From assembly GCA_948144175.1 (NCBI GenBank), contig CANXME010000542.1, forward strand, positions 744,001 to 808,000: a stretch of DNA of 64,000 bases, given 5' to 3'. This document shows positions 1 through 11,940 of this stretch, piece after piece. The stretch's first letter is position 1. Each line of letters begins with the position of its first letter. The translations under genes were made by a program, and so were the position numbers. This stretch comes from Closterium sp. NIES-65. Its lineage: Eukaryota > Streptophyta > Zygnematophyceae > Desmidiales > Closteriaceae. The notes below the pieces were generated by a model that was not told the DNA's origin, ran no database searches, and saw nothing but the letters and a program-made list of their open reading frames with translations.

Positions 1-3000
1 GAGCCTGGGGGTGCTGAGTCTAGGGGTGCTGAGCCTGGAGGTACTGAGCCTGGGGTGCTGAGTCTGGGGGTGTGGAGCCTGGGGTTGCTGTGCCCGGTTT
101 TGCTGAGTCTGGGGGTGCAGAGCCTGTGGGTGCTGAGCCTGCGCGTGTGGAGTGTGGAGGTGCTGAGCCTGGAGGTCCTTTGGGTGCTTCGTCCCGGCGG
201 GAGCCACTCTCTCCACAATAGCCGCACGAGTGGTTTGCTCGGCGCTGGAGCCGTGCTGCTGGAGCTACTGGTCCCAGAGGTGCTCGTACTGGAGGTACTA
301 GAGCTGCTGGATCTCGAGCTGGAGGTGCTCCTTGGGGTGCTTGCGTTGGCGCTACTGGAGCTGCTGGAGGTGCTGCTGGAGCTGGTGGTGTTGCTGGAAT
401 TGGAGCTGACGCTGGGGGTGCTGGTGCTGTCCCTGCTGGTTTTGGAGGCGCTGCGCGGCCGCGGCCGCACTTCGTTTCGCTCCTTGAGAAGGTTCTTGGT
501 CTCCCGCCTTCTACTGGTCCTCCTCCTTCCTTAGAGTGTCCATCGCCTGTCCAGTCACAGTCACAGCTCCAGCCCGCTTCCCCACTGCCTTCTCCTTCTC
601 CTTACACTGGTTCGACCGGCGGTCTTGCTGAGCGTCGTGAGCCTGCGTCTCGTCCTGCGTCGCCTGTTCGTGCTGCTCGCAGTAGTCGTCGTGGTTTGCT
701 TCAGCGTCCTCCTCTTGTCCATGGCACGCTCCAGATGGCTCTACGTCCCTCCACTGCTCCGCAGCGTGTCCCTCTGCCGTCTTTTCCTGCGTCCTCCCTT
801 CCTGTAGGTCCGGACCCGGAATCTGACTCCCTTCGTCCTACTAGTCCTATTGTCACGCGTCTCCTGGCCACTATTGTCACTGACCCTTCCTTTGAGTCTA
901 CTGCTGTGTCTGCTCTAATTGCTGAGCTTGTCGACGTTGCTACTCGCTGTTGTCTAGACTACGCCGCGAGTCTTGTTGCTGAGTCTGGTTGTCCTCCGTC
1001 CGTCGAGGGTGAGCGTTTTACTGCTGTTTTACCTCATCTCGTGTCCTGAGATGCACCAGGAGAGCTTGCCCCTGAGGGAGACCCGGATGCACCAGACATC
1101 CCGACCCCTCGCTCTTACGCAGAGGCGATAGAGTGTCCCTACTCCTCTCAGTGGCAGACAGCCATGGACGCAGAGATGGCTTCCCTGAAGTCCACAGGCA
1201 CCTATGTTGACGAGGTTCCCCCACCTGGGGCAAACATTGTCGATGGCATGTGGATTTTCAGGGTGAAGCGGCCGGCGGGTTCTCCGCATGTCGTCAAGGC
1301 GCGTTACGTGGCTCGAGGCTGCAGTCAGCGGCAGGGAGTTGACTACTTTCATACCATCTCTCCCACCCCGAAGATGACCACCCTTCGGATACTGCTGCAC
1401 ATCGCTGCTCAGCGTGACTACGTGCTTCACTTTCATGACTTCAGCATAGCCTTCCTACAGGGCAGCCTGCACGAGGAGATTTGGCTATGCCGCCCACCTG
1501 GCTTCAGTGGGTCGTTCCCTCCAGGTACCCAGTGGAGCCTCTGGCGTCTACGGTCTCCGCCAGGCACCTCGCGAGTGGCACGACACACTGAGGATGACTC
1601 TTGCGGCTCTTGGGTTTGCTCCTTCTATTGCCGACCCGTCGCTGTTTCTACGCACCGACACTACGCTGCCGTCGTTCTACATCCTCATGTACCTCAACGA
1701 CTTGGTTTTAGCCACTGCTGACACAGAAGCACTATCACTAGTGAAGTTGGAGCTGCAGAAGAGACACACATGCACAGACCTGGGTGAGCTGCGCAGCTAT
1801 CTTGGATTGCAGATCGCTTGGGACAGAGCACGCCACACCATCACCCTAACTCAGTCACACATGGTGCAGCAGGTCCTTCAGCGCTTCGACTTCCAGTCTC
1901 GCCACAGTCCACTCCTCTGCCTACCTATCACTCGCTCTCGGCTGTGCCTGCGGATGAGTCCGTAGAGTCGAGTGGCCCGTATCCAGAGCTTGTGGGCTGC
2001 CTCATGTACCTGATGACCTGCACTCGTCTTGACCTTGCTTACCCTCTTAGCATCCTGGCACGCTACGTTGCGCCCGGGAAACACCAACCAGAGCACTAGA
2101 AGGCAGCTAAGAGGGTGATGCGCTACTTGTGTAGTACATCGGGCATGGGGTTCGTGCTTGGGGGATGGGGTCCAGTTGTTCTCACTGGTCACGCAGACGC
2201 TTCTTGGGTTGACAACTTGGCTACGCAACGGTCGTCACAGGGTTACACCTTCAGCCTTGGCTATGGTTCTGTCTCGTGGCGGTCTACCTGCTCATCTTCT
2301 GTTCTCAGCTCCAGCTGTGAGGCTGAGATCTACGCAGGGGCCATGGCTGCACAAGAGCTACGCTAGTTCTCCTACCTGCTGACCAATCTGGTCGAGGCTC
2401 CTCGTTCTCCTCCAGTTCTGTACGTCGACAACAAGGCAATGCTTGGCTTGTGTCGCAAGCAGAGACTGGAGCATAGAACGAAGCACATTGCTCTTTGCTA
2501 CTTTCTTCCTCGAGAGCTGCAGCAGCGTGGTCAGCTTCGTCTTGCTTACGTGGCCTCTCGGGCCAACACAGCTGATATCTTTACCAAGGCACTTCAGCCT
2601 TGTGATCATCAGCGGTTCTGTACTGTTCTAGGCTTTGTCCCCACTTGGCCTCACTTGCTCACCTCTTGACTTTGCTTGTACTGTGATCTCTACATATATA
2701 CCTGCATGCTTACACTTGCTAGGTTGTGATCACTGTCTTGTTTGTTCTAGCTTATACAACTCTGCGTGTGAACTGGCCTTGTGGCCGTCTGCTTGTGCTC
2801 GGAATCTGTGGTGACGTCGTGATCCACCTTGAGCTTGCTTTGCTCTTCTTGACTGGTCTTGTGACCTCTTGTTCTCCCCAATTTGCCTATGGGGGTGTGT
2901 CAAACTTATCTGTTGTAGTCTGCGTAGGTTGTAGTGGGGTAGATAATATGGGGTACAACACTTTAAGGTTTTCTACTTGTACCCACCTGTTTCCTAGTCA

Positions 3001-3035
3001 ATTCATTCACTCGTACTTTTCTCACACATACAACA
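1..3035 (+). mobile_element. Ty1/copia retrotransposon A, 3' part (cut by window edge)
   Basis: Fossil copia element entering from the left edge. From left to right it shows the low-complexity integrase-to-RT linker rich in Glu, Pro, Gly and Ala codons (about 1-530), a serine/proline-rich stretch (540-1030), the reverse transcriptase (about 1140-2110, recognisable by MWIFRVKR, KARYVARG, SPTPKMTTLRILL and FLQGSLHEEIW), and the RNase H (about 2110-2670, with GHADASW, SCEAEIYAGAMAAQELR and the terminal ADIFTKAL). A polypurine tract (TATGGGGGTG) precedes the 3' LTR at 2898-3035, which runs TGTCAAAC to ACAACA. The protein is very close to element B and the LTR resembles that of D, so A, B and D form one lineage. 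It is broken, with several breaks. It appears inserted into copia fragment G, whose RT sequence starts directly after the LTR. Confidence 0.85.
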
Positions 3036-4547
3036 AAGGGGATTTGCGTGTATGCCAGCTATGCAAATCCCTTTACATGATAAAACAGGCACCGAGGCTC
3101 TGGCAGCAGTATCTGCACAACATTCTGCTTGAAATCGGGTTCAAGCAAATGCCCCATGATCCTGGGATGTACCGCCCTGACTTCCGCAGCAAATACATCC
3201 TTCTCACGGTCTACGTCGACGACCTGCTTTACACAGGGTCAAGCAACGAACTACTGGAGCAGTTCGAGAAGAATCTGGCAGGGCGCGTCGATATCACCTA
3301 CAACTATGAGGCGAAGCAGTTCTTATGCCTAAACATCTCCTACACGCCGGAAGCCATTCACCTCTCAGTGGCTAAGTATGCAGAGGAGCTTGGAAAGTGC
3401 TTCAACATCTCCCTTGCACCACTCTCCACTCCCTACCGAGCTCCCGGACCGAACCACAAACCCGACAACAAAGCCCTATCCCCAGCTGGCATCCAGACTT
3501 ACAAGCAGCAGTTGGGATGTCTACTTTTTGCCTCCATCACATGCAGGCCCGACCTTTCCTACATGGCGAGCCACTAAGCTCAATATCCTCGCAAACCAAC
3601 GGCTGAGAATCTTCTGGATCTCCATCATGCCCTACAGTTCTTCGTCTCAACGCCCAAGATTGGGTTGTGCTACTCAGCATTGCCGACGCCATCCTTCAAC
3701 CTCATTGGCTATGTGGACGCTGATCATGCAGCAGACCCCGACAATCGACGGTCCAGGACTGGCTTCCTGTTCCACCTCGAACCGACAGGACCAATCTCGT
3801 GGAACTCTCAGAAACAGGAGCTGGTTGCCCTATCATAGGCTGAAGCGGAATTCATCGAAGCAACGGCAGCAGTTCGCGAAGGGCTCTACTTGCAAGAACT
3901 TCTGCTGGAGGCGAAGATTCCAGCTTCACCCATCTTTCGCCTTCATTGCGACAACCAGAGCGCAATTCGCATCGCGAACAAACCTGGTTTCGTCAACCGC
4001 ACCAAGCATATCGCACTGCGGTATTTCTTCATCAAGGACGAAGTGGACAAGGTCAAGGTTGACTTGACCTATTGCCCGACCGGTGACATGGCAGCAGACT
4101 TTCTCACGAAGCGACTGTCACGCCAGCAGTATCAGCACTGCTCCGAACTCAACGGAGTAGTCAAGGAGGTCAAATCAAATTACGGCCAGGAGTAAAGGGG
4201 GGTGTTACGAATAGTAATGTATGAACATTACTGTGCACTCCTCACCGCAGCTAAGGAAGCACGCAATAACGAGAACGAATGCGAAGAGTCAAAGCTAACT
4301 CGAAGCGACGCATACGGTTGGAATGGATCTGGATCGTCGGAGCAGATGGCATCGGGCAGCTGCAGGCACGAGGGAATTGGTGGGAACAGTTTCGTAACTG
4401 TATACACCGCACGGTTGGGAATGAATTTGAATAAGGGAATGTACCCCTTAGAGTACATGGCTAGCTAGGTCGATTCGAATTCCCCTGTACTCATATATAT
4501 ATCTTTGTATTTTCATGTCTTAATCATCTCAAGCATTTTACATTCAC
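3036..4547 (+). mobile_element. Ty1/copia fragment G: RT, RNase H and 3' LTR
   Basis: Remnant of a different copia lineage. The RT begins abruptly after A's LTR with LCKSLYMIKQAPRLW and contains the catalytic box as YVDDLL (about 3215). RNase H follows to 4195, including FRLHCDNQSAIRIANKPG, RTKHIALRYFFIKDEV and the terminal AADFLTKRLS. A purine tract (AAAGGGGGG) is followed by a probable 3' LTR starting TGTTACGA at 4203. The right end is uncertain; I place it near 4547 at ACATTCA. The element is broken, with a handful of breaks, and its 5' half is not in the window. Confidence 0.75.
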
Positions 4548-4913
4548 TTTGCTATTGAGGTCAAGGGCCCACCAACATTACATAGCTGTGTGCGAACCTT
4601 CCTGAGAAGATCCTAGGATCGATCACCTTCAGATCGCAGCACCCCTGATTTGTCCGGGGGGCCCAAAACGAAACGACAGGCCTGATTCCGAGCACCCCTC
4701 GTGCCACACGCATGACCGAGATTTTTTCTTGGTCGTGCTGTGCAGCGCGCCATGATCGAAATCGTGAGCGTCTACAGTGCGGGACAGGGCCGAAATGGGC
4801 CCTGTCTTGTTGCGATTGTGCAGTACAGTCCACGCGCAACAGAATACGGCACACGCGTGATCCCTGAGGGGCCACATGCGCGTATCAGGAACCAAACGCG
4901 GTCCTGATTTTCG
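4548..4913. other. Unassigned stretch between G and I
   Basis: No gene or recognised repeat. The sequence is AT-balanced with several short internal inverted matches (for example around CAGGGCCGAAATGGGCCCTG near 4785). It may be the distal part of G's LTR or old target DNA. Confidence 0.4.
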
Positions 4914-6394
4914 TGTCAGAATGTGTAGTTTGTCTAGCCTGCAGTGGGGTACTCTATAGTGCATGCAGTGGGGTACTCTATAGTGAGTACGGCCCCTTAG
5001 GGTTTCCTATGTGTATTCACCTGCTTGCTAGTGCAATCCCTCTTTTGCCTATTCTCTCTTGCCTAGCTAGCTACAACCTAGCTATGGCTCTTGCATTCTA
5101 GCCACGATTCTAACATGCTATCAGAGCGGTTACGCTACTAGCTTGTGGGCCCGCCTGCTTCCGCTGCCATACTGTCTGTCGCGCGCTTCATTTTTTTCTT
5201 CCCGCCACGCGCTCGGGGCGCGTGGTGGTTTTCTGCCCGCCACGCGCTCGGGGCGCATGGCGGTTTCCTGCCCGCCACACGCCCCGGGAGCGCGCGGCGG
5301 TTTCGTCGCCCAACGCGGCACCCCGGGGCCCGCGCGCTGTCCCCTCCCATCACCAGCCGCGACGTCCTGGGTGCCCGCACGTCACCCCTTCTTCTGTCGC
5401 CCGTCAAAGCGCCCCTGGAGACTGCACGCAGCCCTTCCCGTCGCCCGCCGTGGCGCCCTGGGGGCCCGCACGTTGCCCCTCCCTCCCGTCGCCCGTCGAA
5501 GCGCCCCGGGGGGCCGCGCGCCGCCCTGCACGTCGCGTGCCGCGGTGCCCTGGGGGCCCGCGCGTCCCCCCCCCCCCCCCTCCCATCGCCCGTCGCGGCG
5601 CCCTGGGGGGCTGCGCGCCGCCCTTCCCGTCGCCTGTCGCAGCGCCCCAAGGACCCGTGCACCGCCTATGTTTAGGGTATGGGGTGGCGGGTATGGGGGT
5701 GGAGGGTGTGTGCACCGTCCACTGCTCCTCCTCCTCCTCCCTCTCCAGCTGCTGCAGCTGCCGCTGAGGGGGGTGGGTGTGTGGCAGCCGAGGGAGTGGT
5801 GCTAGGGGGGTGTCATGGGAGTGAAGCTAGGGGTGCGGCAGGGGGTGTGTGAAAGGGGGTCTGCAACAGTAGGGGAGGTTGAGCGGAGGTAGCCGTCGTG
5901 TCGCCAGCAGCGCCAGTAGTCCGGGGCCCTTGCCGCTGGTAGCCCAGAGAGCCTGCTGCGCTTGTCACCCATGGGTCCGTTGCTCCTGCCGCTCGTCTTA
6001 GCCGCGGAGCCTGTTACTCCTGTAGCCCGGGGCCCTTGCCACCGGTAGCCACTGTGCGCGCCGCTTCTATTGCCCGTGTGTCTGCGGCTTCAGCCGTTGC
6101 CTCCCATCTTCTCTCCTTTCACAGCTCCTCCTCCTTCTCACTTGCCCTCTGTGATAGCCTTTAGCTTTGCCTGCTGCTTGTTGTGCTGATCATACCCCAC
6201 TTTGACTATGGGGGTGTGTCAGAATGTGTAGTTTGTCTAGCCTGCAGTGGGGTACTCTATAGTGAGTACGGCCCCTTAGGGTTTCCTATGTGTATCCACC
6301 TGCTTGCTAGTGCAATCCCCCTTTTGCCTATTCTCTCTTGCCTAGCTAGCTAAACCCTAGCTATGGCTCTTGCATTCTAGCTACGATTCTAACA
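4914..6394 (+). mobile_element. Non-autonomous LTR element I (LARD/TRIM-like)
   Basis: Short fossil LTR element. The LTRs are 4914-5115 and 6218-6394, both TGTCAGAATGTGTAG to GATTCTAACA. A primer site TGCTATCAGAGC (5116-5127), close to the initiator-Met tRNA type, follows the left LTR, and a purine tract TATGGGGGTG precedes the right LTR. The roughly 1.1-kb interior has no gag or pol. It is GC-rich, with degenerate repeats of cgcc/ccgtcgcc-type sequence (5200-5660) that stay open in several frames. The left LTR has an internal duplication of a GCAGTGGGGTACTCTATAGT block. No 5-bp target duplication is visible. Mobilisation by a full copia relative is an inference. Confidence 0.75.
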
Positions 6395-7134
6395 TGTTGC
6401 ACCCTTTGACTCGCGCGAAAACGGTCAAACAACACCTCTTTGACCAGTCAAACTTTCGAGCCCCCGTGCACACCACTCATTCACATGAGGCACGCATGAA
6501 GCATTACAAACTCATAGGACTTTCATGGGAGGCTCATTTGAGCCTCATGAGAGCCTCATTTGACACCTTCGCATGAGCCTCATTTCAGAGCTTCATGAGA
6601 GCCTCATTTGAGCGCTTCATGAGAGCCTCATTTGAGCGCTTCATGAGAGCCTCATTTGAGCGCTTCATGAGAACGATGAAAATGCAAATGAAAATGCACT
6701 AGCACAAAATGCAATTACGAATAAAAACGAAACACACAAAATGCAAGGACGAATGCACACAGAACACACACAAAATGCACACATCCAAAATGCATAAGGA
6801 AATTACATTTCTCACGCCACAAATTTCCTTGAAACAAAACTCCCCATTTTCTTTCACCTTCGGCGAATAGGCGGTAGGTTGTCGTGCATATCATGTATTG
6901 CACTCAACAGGTGTAGCATGCCAACTATACAAACAGTTATAGCAGCCATTTTTCCGATGTGAATATTTCTAGTGATTGGGCGTAGTTGAAATCTTAGTGC
7001 TCGACACCCATGAAGTAGGTGCTAAACTGGTGTGTTGAGCGGGTTGGTTGATTGAAGCTCAACTAGGAAGGGAAGTGATTTGACCTTGCCGAAAATTGTT
7101 CCAGAAAATAGGAGGTTTGGATTTCCCTCTTGAC
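6395..7134. other. Intergenic, with a 24-bp minisatellite and A-rich tract
   Basis: No gene seen. A 24-bp unit containing CATGAGAGCCTCATTTGAGC is repeated about 3-4 times at 6575-6670, with looser relatives from 6480. It is followed by an A-rich region with scattered ACAAAATGCA motifs (6700-6800). Confidence 0.6.
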
Positions 7135-7473
7135 TGCTAGAAAGGCATACTGCAAGTGTAGCGGAAGATTGATTGTAGAATATAATAGAACTGAAAGCTT
7201 GCATTAGAATGGATTGATTATAATGGTATGGCAGAATAGTTTATTTGTCTAAGTAGCTAACCCCCTCAGGATGCCCCATCCACTCCAATAATGCCGCACC
7301 AATGATTCTATTCGTCAATAATCTTACCCTCCAATAATTCTAAACTCCAACAATTTTGGCCCTACTACAATTATACAATTATTGTACGACCTGGAGTTTT
7401 GTAAGAGGTACAGGACTAAAATCTAACAGCGTGTAAAAAATACGCATGTTTGTTTTCTCAACACACCCCCTTG

Positions 7474-8711
7474 CTGTACATTTTAGTGAGCTTGTTTGTT
7501 TGGAGGATAGCATTAAGTGCCGCTGATTGCTTGCGGGTGATGTTTGGTAATGGTGTTGATGTCGGGGCTGATTTAGTTCGTGGCATTGATTGCGGAGCAC
7601 AACACGTTAGGGTTTGAACGTTCAGTTGGACACGTCGGACGGTTGATTGGGTTGTCATGTAGCATTTTCTACTCAAGTTGCCGCACATTCTGATGCTCAG
7701 GTTGTTCCCTTCGAACGGCCCCCTCACATCGAACCCTGATTTTGTTGCTCCTGCTGCTCCTATTTCTTGCTCCCTTCTCCTGCACAGGTCCAGCAATCTC
7801 GCCATTCTTGCTTTGCAGATCTTGTTTTCCTAATTTTGATGCCACGGCTGCTTGCAGGTCTCTTTTCAGAGTTTCACCTATGGCAGAGCCAATTTTGAGC
7901 GCTGGTGACGTAGCTTCAGCCATGTCGAAGTCGTCTCTTAGTGACGACAGAATGCTGATTTCATCATGAAATGTTCTTTAACGAAGGCAAAATGATGAAA
8001 TTTCGTAGTTTCATGTCGTGCTGCTTGCAGCAGTGGATGACGCGCAAACCCGGCAGCTGCACCCTGATGCGCAACGCCTGCTCATGTTGTGCGATGGTAA
8101 CTCATGTTGTGCGGCTGCAGGTGCTAACGCTTTACAATAGCTGTTGCGATTGGCGCGACTTGCGCGCCTTCCTGAAGTGTGGCGCAGCCTCCACGCGAAC
8201 TGACGACCAACTTTTCTTGACGGGCGGCAGTAGCACCAGCAGCGCCTCCCATACAACTTCATCTTGTGGTGAGTGGTACCTGGTGAGCGGCGGCTGCACC
8301 CTTTGACGAGCTCCTGCTAGCTTTGACGGCAGCTGCAGCACCGGCAGCACTCGACAACACCAACGTCACCTAGTGTTTTGCAGTAGTGCTCTTCCTTATC
8401 CACCTCCTCCGTGGGTCAAACCCTTCATTCTCCTATTACGCAGAAGTAGCTCCTTCCAATCGTGTTAATCGAGTGCAGCCGTCCTTTCCCATCACTTGAC
8501 TAACTTTGCTCCGTGTCATGCTTCCCTACAGGTAATGCACTAGCTAGTGATAGACAACAACTCCGGCTGGTGATGCACTGGAGCGGCACCAGGCGCCTGG
8601 CAGGCGGCAGTAGCACCAGCACCTGACAGCCTGTAGCACCAGCATCTGACGGCCTATAGCACCAGATCGGGAGCTGCATCTCCTGCAGCTCCAGCACTTC
8701 CTGGTATGCTT
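7474..8711 (-). other. Unassigned insert between RNase H and 3' LTR of C
   Basis: About 1.2 kb with no copia similarity I recognise. On the minus strand about 7960-7669 reads as a credible protein stretch (ISILSSLRDDFDMAEATSP, then ALKIGSAIGETLKRDL), predicted helical and charged, family unknown. Positions 8560-8670 contain short repeats of a TAGCACCAGCA/CTGACGGCC type. It could be captured host sequence or a degenerate 3' extension of the element. Confidence 0.35.
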
Positions 8712-11189
8712 TTACAGCTCCAAGACGCATATAGTAGTAGTAGCTTGCCTTTTTCCTTTGATGTATTTTGCTCCCGGCCTTCTCTTCATTTTCCTTATGA
8801 AATCAAATCTGTATGAATCAATTGGCCAACTGATAGCGGTTCCTCCCAAGGTAAATACATAGCCCCCCACTAAGAAACACCCTACTTCATTTGCGCAGTC
8901 CGAGTCTGTGTATCCACGGAGCACCAAGTTTCCTCCTCCATTTACCAGCCCCACGTCCATAGTGTTCTATAAGTAACTGAAGACTCTTTTGATTCGGAGC
9001 ACCTTTGCAGCTGCTGGCTTGCTAGCTTGTCTGACCAGCACTTGCGTTGCATATGCTATGTCTGGTCTCCCTGCCATTGAACTGTACAGCAATGTCCCCA
9101 CTTGCTTCAGCCCTAGCTGGCCATCAATCTCGTCTAGTGGTTCTCCTTGTGGGCTAGGTTCCTTGGTGATGGTGTCCGAGCTCCAGAACGGCAGCCTTCG
9201 ATCCCGAAGTTCGCCAAAGCCTGTGAGATGTACTTTGTGAGTCTGAGAAGATCGAGTCCGTATCAGCAGTGACGTTGAGGCCCAAAAGGATGCATCATGG
9301 TCTTGCTGGCAGTCAAGGTAAAGATCTGCTTCAAGTGTTGAATCACAGAGTGAATGCCTTCTTCATCATGTAACTTGATGAGAATGTCGTCAACGTAGGA
9401 AAGCAACCACACCGTGTCTTTGCCTTCTCTTTTCTAGATGAATAGGGATGGGTCAGATTCGGATTGCACCATGTCCAGCTCCAACACCACACCACGTAAG
9501 TGCTGATGCCATAAACGTGGTGCTTGTTTCAGTCCATACACACTGCGATTGAGTCTCCAGACTTTATCTCCGTCGCGTCGTGGTTTGGGTGGTTCCACAT
9601 GCACGTCCCTGTCGATCGGGGTGTATAGGAACGCATTGGACATGTCCTTTTCCACCACCTTCCACTTCGTAGTAGACGCAACAGCAACGAAAATGCGTGA
9701 GGTAGGTCCGGGGCTGACGAGGGCGTATTTTCCGTTATATGTTCCCCATATCTGTTTGCATCCCTTCACCACCCAGCGTGCCTTGAATCGATTCGGCTGC
9801 CCTTGCTCGTCTCGTTTCACCCTTAACACGACTCATTCTGTCAACACCGGGACTCCACTCGGTACATCAGCTCTCTCCATGGCTTCTTATGCTTCCATTT
9901 CGTCAAATTTTGCCAACTCTGCATCCACCCCAGCTTGCCAAAGAGGTGCATATGGGTCCTTGACCATGTCCTTGAGTGTTTTGGGTTCCTTGTACGTCAA
10001 ATCCACCATGGGGACGCCCTTTGCTGCACATCCTAGCACGTTCTGCTACAAGTTGGGGAGGCTGCTGAATGCTTGTCCAGCCTGTCGTTTTCCAAATAGC
10101 ACGTCCAGTTCAGTAATGCTGTCCATCTCGTATCCTTCCCCTCTCAGTGTAGTCACAGCTCGGTTGAAGTGAACCCGCCGTGGAGTTGCAACATAAGCAG
10201 CCATCGGAATCCTATCAGGTGGGTAGGCAAAATGACTTGCCTTATTCTCAATTTCGTTGTCCTCAGCACCTTGAGGAACGGAGTCCCTTGCTGCAGATAA
10301 GTCACTCTTTGCAACCCCTTCTCCCGTATCGGTTGCAACGGCTGCAGGTGAGTCCTTTTGTGTCAAGTCTGTTGTCTCCGATTCATGTCCTCCTGATGTA
10401 TGGACTTAAGTGGTTGTGGGGATGAAAGGTGTGGATGTCGGAAATAAGTCGAACTTGGACCCAAGTCCTTCTCCATCTGAAGTCCAGTCGTCAATGGGAG
10501 GTGAGACTTCATCCGTATAGCGTTGGCGTTTGAGCATAGATTCAGCATCCGGCAGCATGAGGTCATTAAAGAAGCGAGTGTCTGTGTCTACGTCGCTTGC
10601 CAAGTCCCGCAGGATCCATTTCAAATGTTGGAGAGGCCAAGAAACATTCCAGCTCTTCCCCTTTGTTCCAACTTCCCAATGCTAGCTTGGGGAGAGAGAT
10701 AGTAGCATAGGCAGCCAAATATACGTGCCATTGAGACATCGTCTTTTCGGTCATCACAAAATATGGTGAGGGTGCTGATGGGTTGCTGCTGCAGCTGATG
10801 CAGTTGTATAGCCATGCAGCATACTCTAACGCATAAGGCCAGAACTTGGAGGAAAGGCTGGCCCCAGTGGTCATTGCCCTCACTCGGTCCATGAGTATGC
10901 GGTTAACCTGTTCGGCGATTCCAGTCTGTAGTGCTGCGTAAGGTAAAGACGTTTGGTGGCTGACGTAGTGAGAACTCAGATAATCCGTGAAGGCATTTGC
11001 TGTATACTCCCCCCCATTGTCCATGCGCAAGGCAACCAGCGGCTTCATGGGCAGCTTGGTGTTCATCTCGCTTATGGCCGGATTCATGGGCAGATGCAAG
11101 TGCAGGTTTATATTGCACCATGAGCATCCCATGCATGATTATTCCAACCCCAATGATCCCATGCTGATCTCCAGCTGCCATCGTAATCT

Positions 11190-11940
11190 CCGTGTGACCG
11201 TCAGCATGAATGTGGATCCGAGCTCCCTTCTTTTTGTTATAGTCACAATAGGCTCAAATGTGCCTAAAACGAAAGTTAAAGTGTGCATGCAGATTTCTGC
11301 ACGACGGCTTCAAACGCTGATAGCGTCCTGTTTACAGCTCCAAATGACATGCTATATATTGGATCTGGAGCATCGTAATGTGGCCTAGAATAGGCAATTT
11401 AAATTGCATGATTTCATCAAGTATTGACGACGCAATGTAAGTTTGAACGAATGGCATTACGGCAGCCACTATAGTCTTAGAACACAAATTAGGAAGAGGT
11501 GTGAGTTGGAAATGCCTCCCAGCCTCTACAAACCTCAAGAGCCGAGGTACAGTGATGTGGAACAGTGCCACCCTGTCCCCAACCATGAAATGTCTCGAAA
11601 CTGCCTTCCAAAAGAGCCTACACCAAGAGAGATGTTACACAATACATTGTAATGTAACCAATATCACTATCTTTAAGTTTATCCTTTTGGCGAGCTTCGA
11701 AACCACTTGAATCCAGAAACCAAGGCTCTGGTTCCTCAAGATAATTTCTCCTTGAGTTCTTGGAAGTGTGCTGCGCACACCTGCGACACGTGGAACGTTC
11801 GACACACGACAAAATAGAAAACTCGCACGACACAGAAACTACAACATGGCACGCAACTAGCGATAATTTGCTATTGACTCGACACATACATTCGACATCA
11901 TGACTCATCATTCACACACTATTATAAGCATGAAGTATAT
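11190..11940 (-). other. Unassigned insert between protease and integrase of C
   Basis: This is where a copia element should carry its GAG-pre-integrase domain, but the sequence shows nothing of the kind. Minus-strand frames (11911-11618 and 11586-11332) give protein-like stretches such as VALFHITVPRLLRFVEAG and CRRCAQHTSK without a family I can name. It may be an old insertion or captured exon. Confidence 0.3.

Noticed and set aside
55-534. Leucine-rich ORF resembling leucine-rich repeats
   Set aside because: Out-of-frame reading of the GAEPGG-type linker of copia A; the same artefact appears in B and D.
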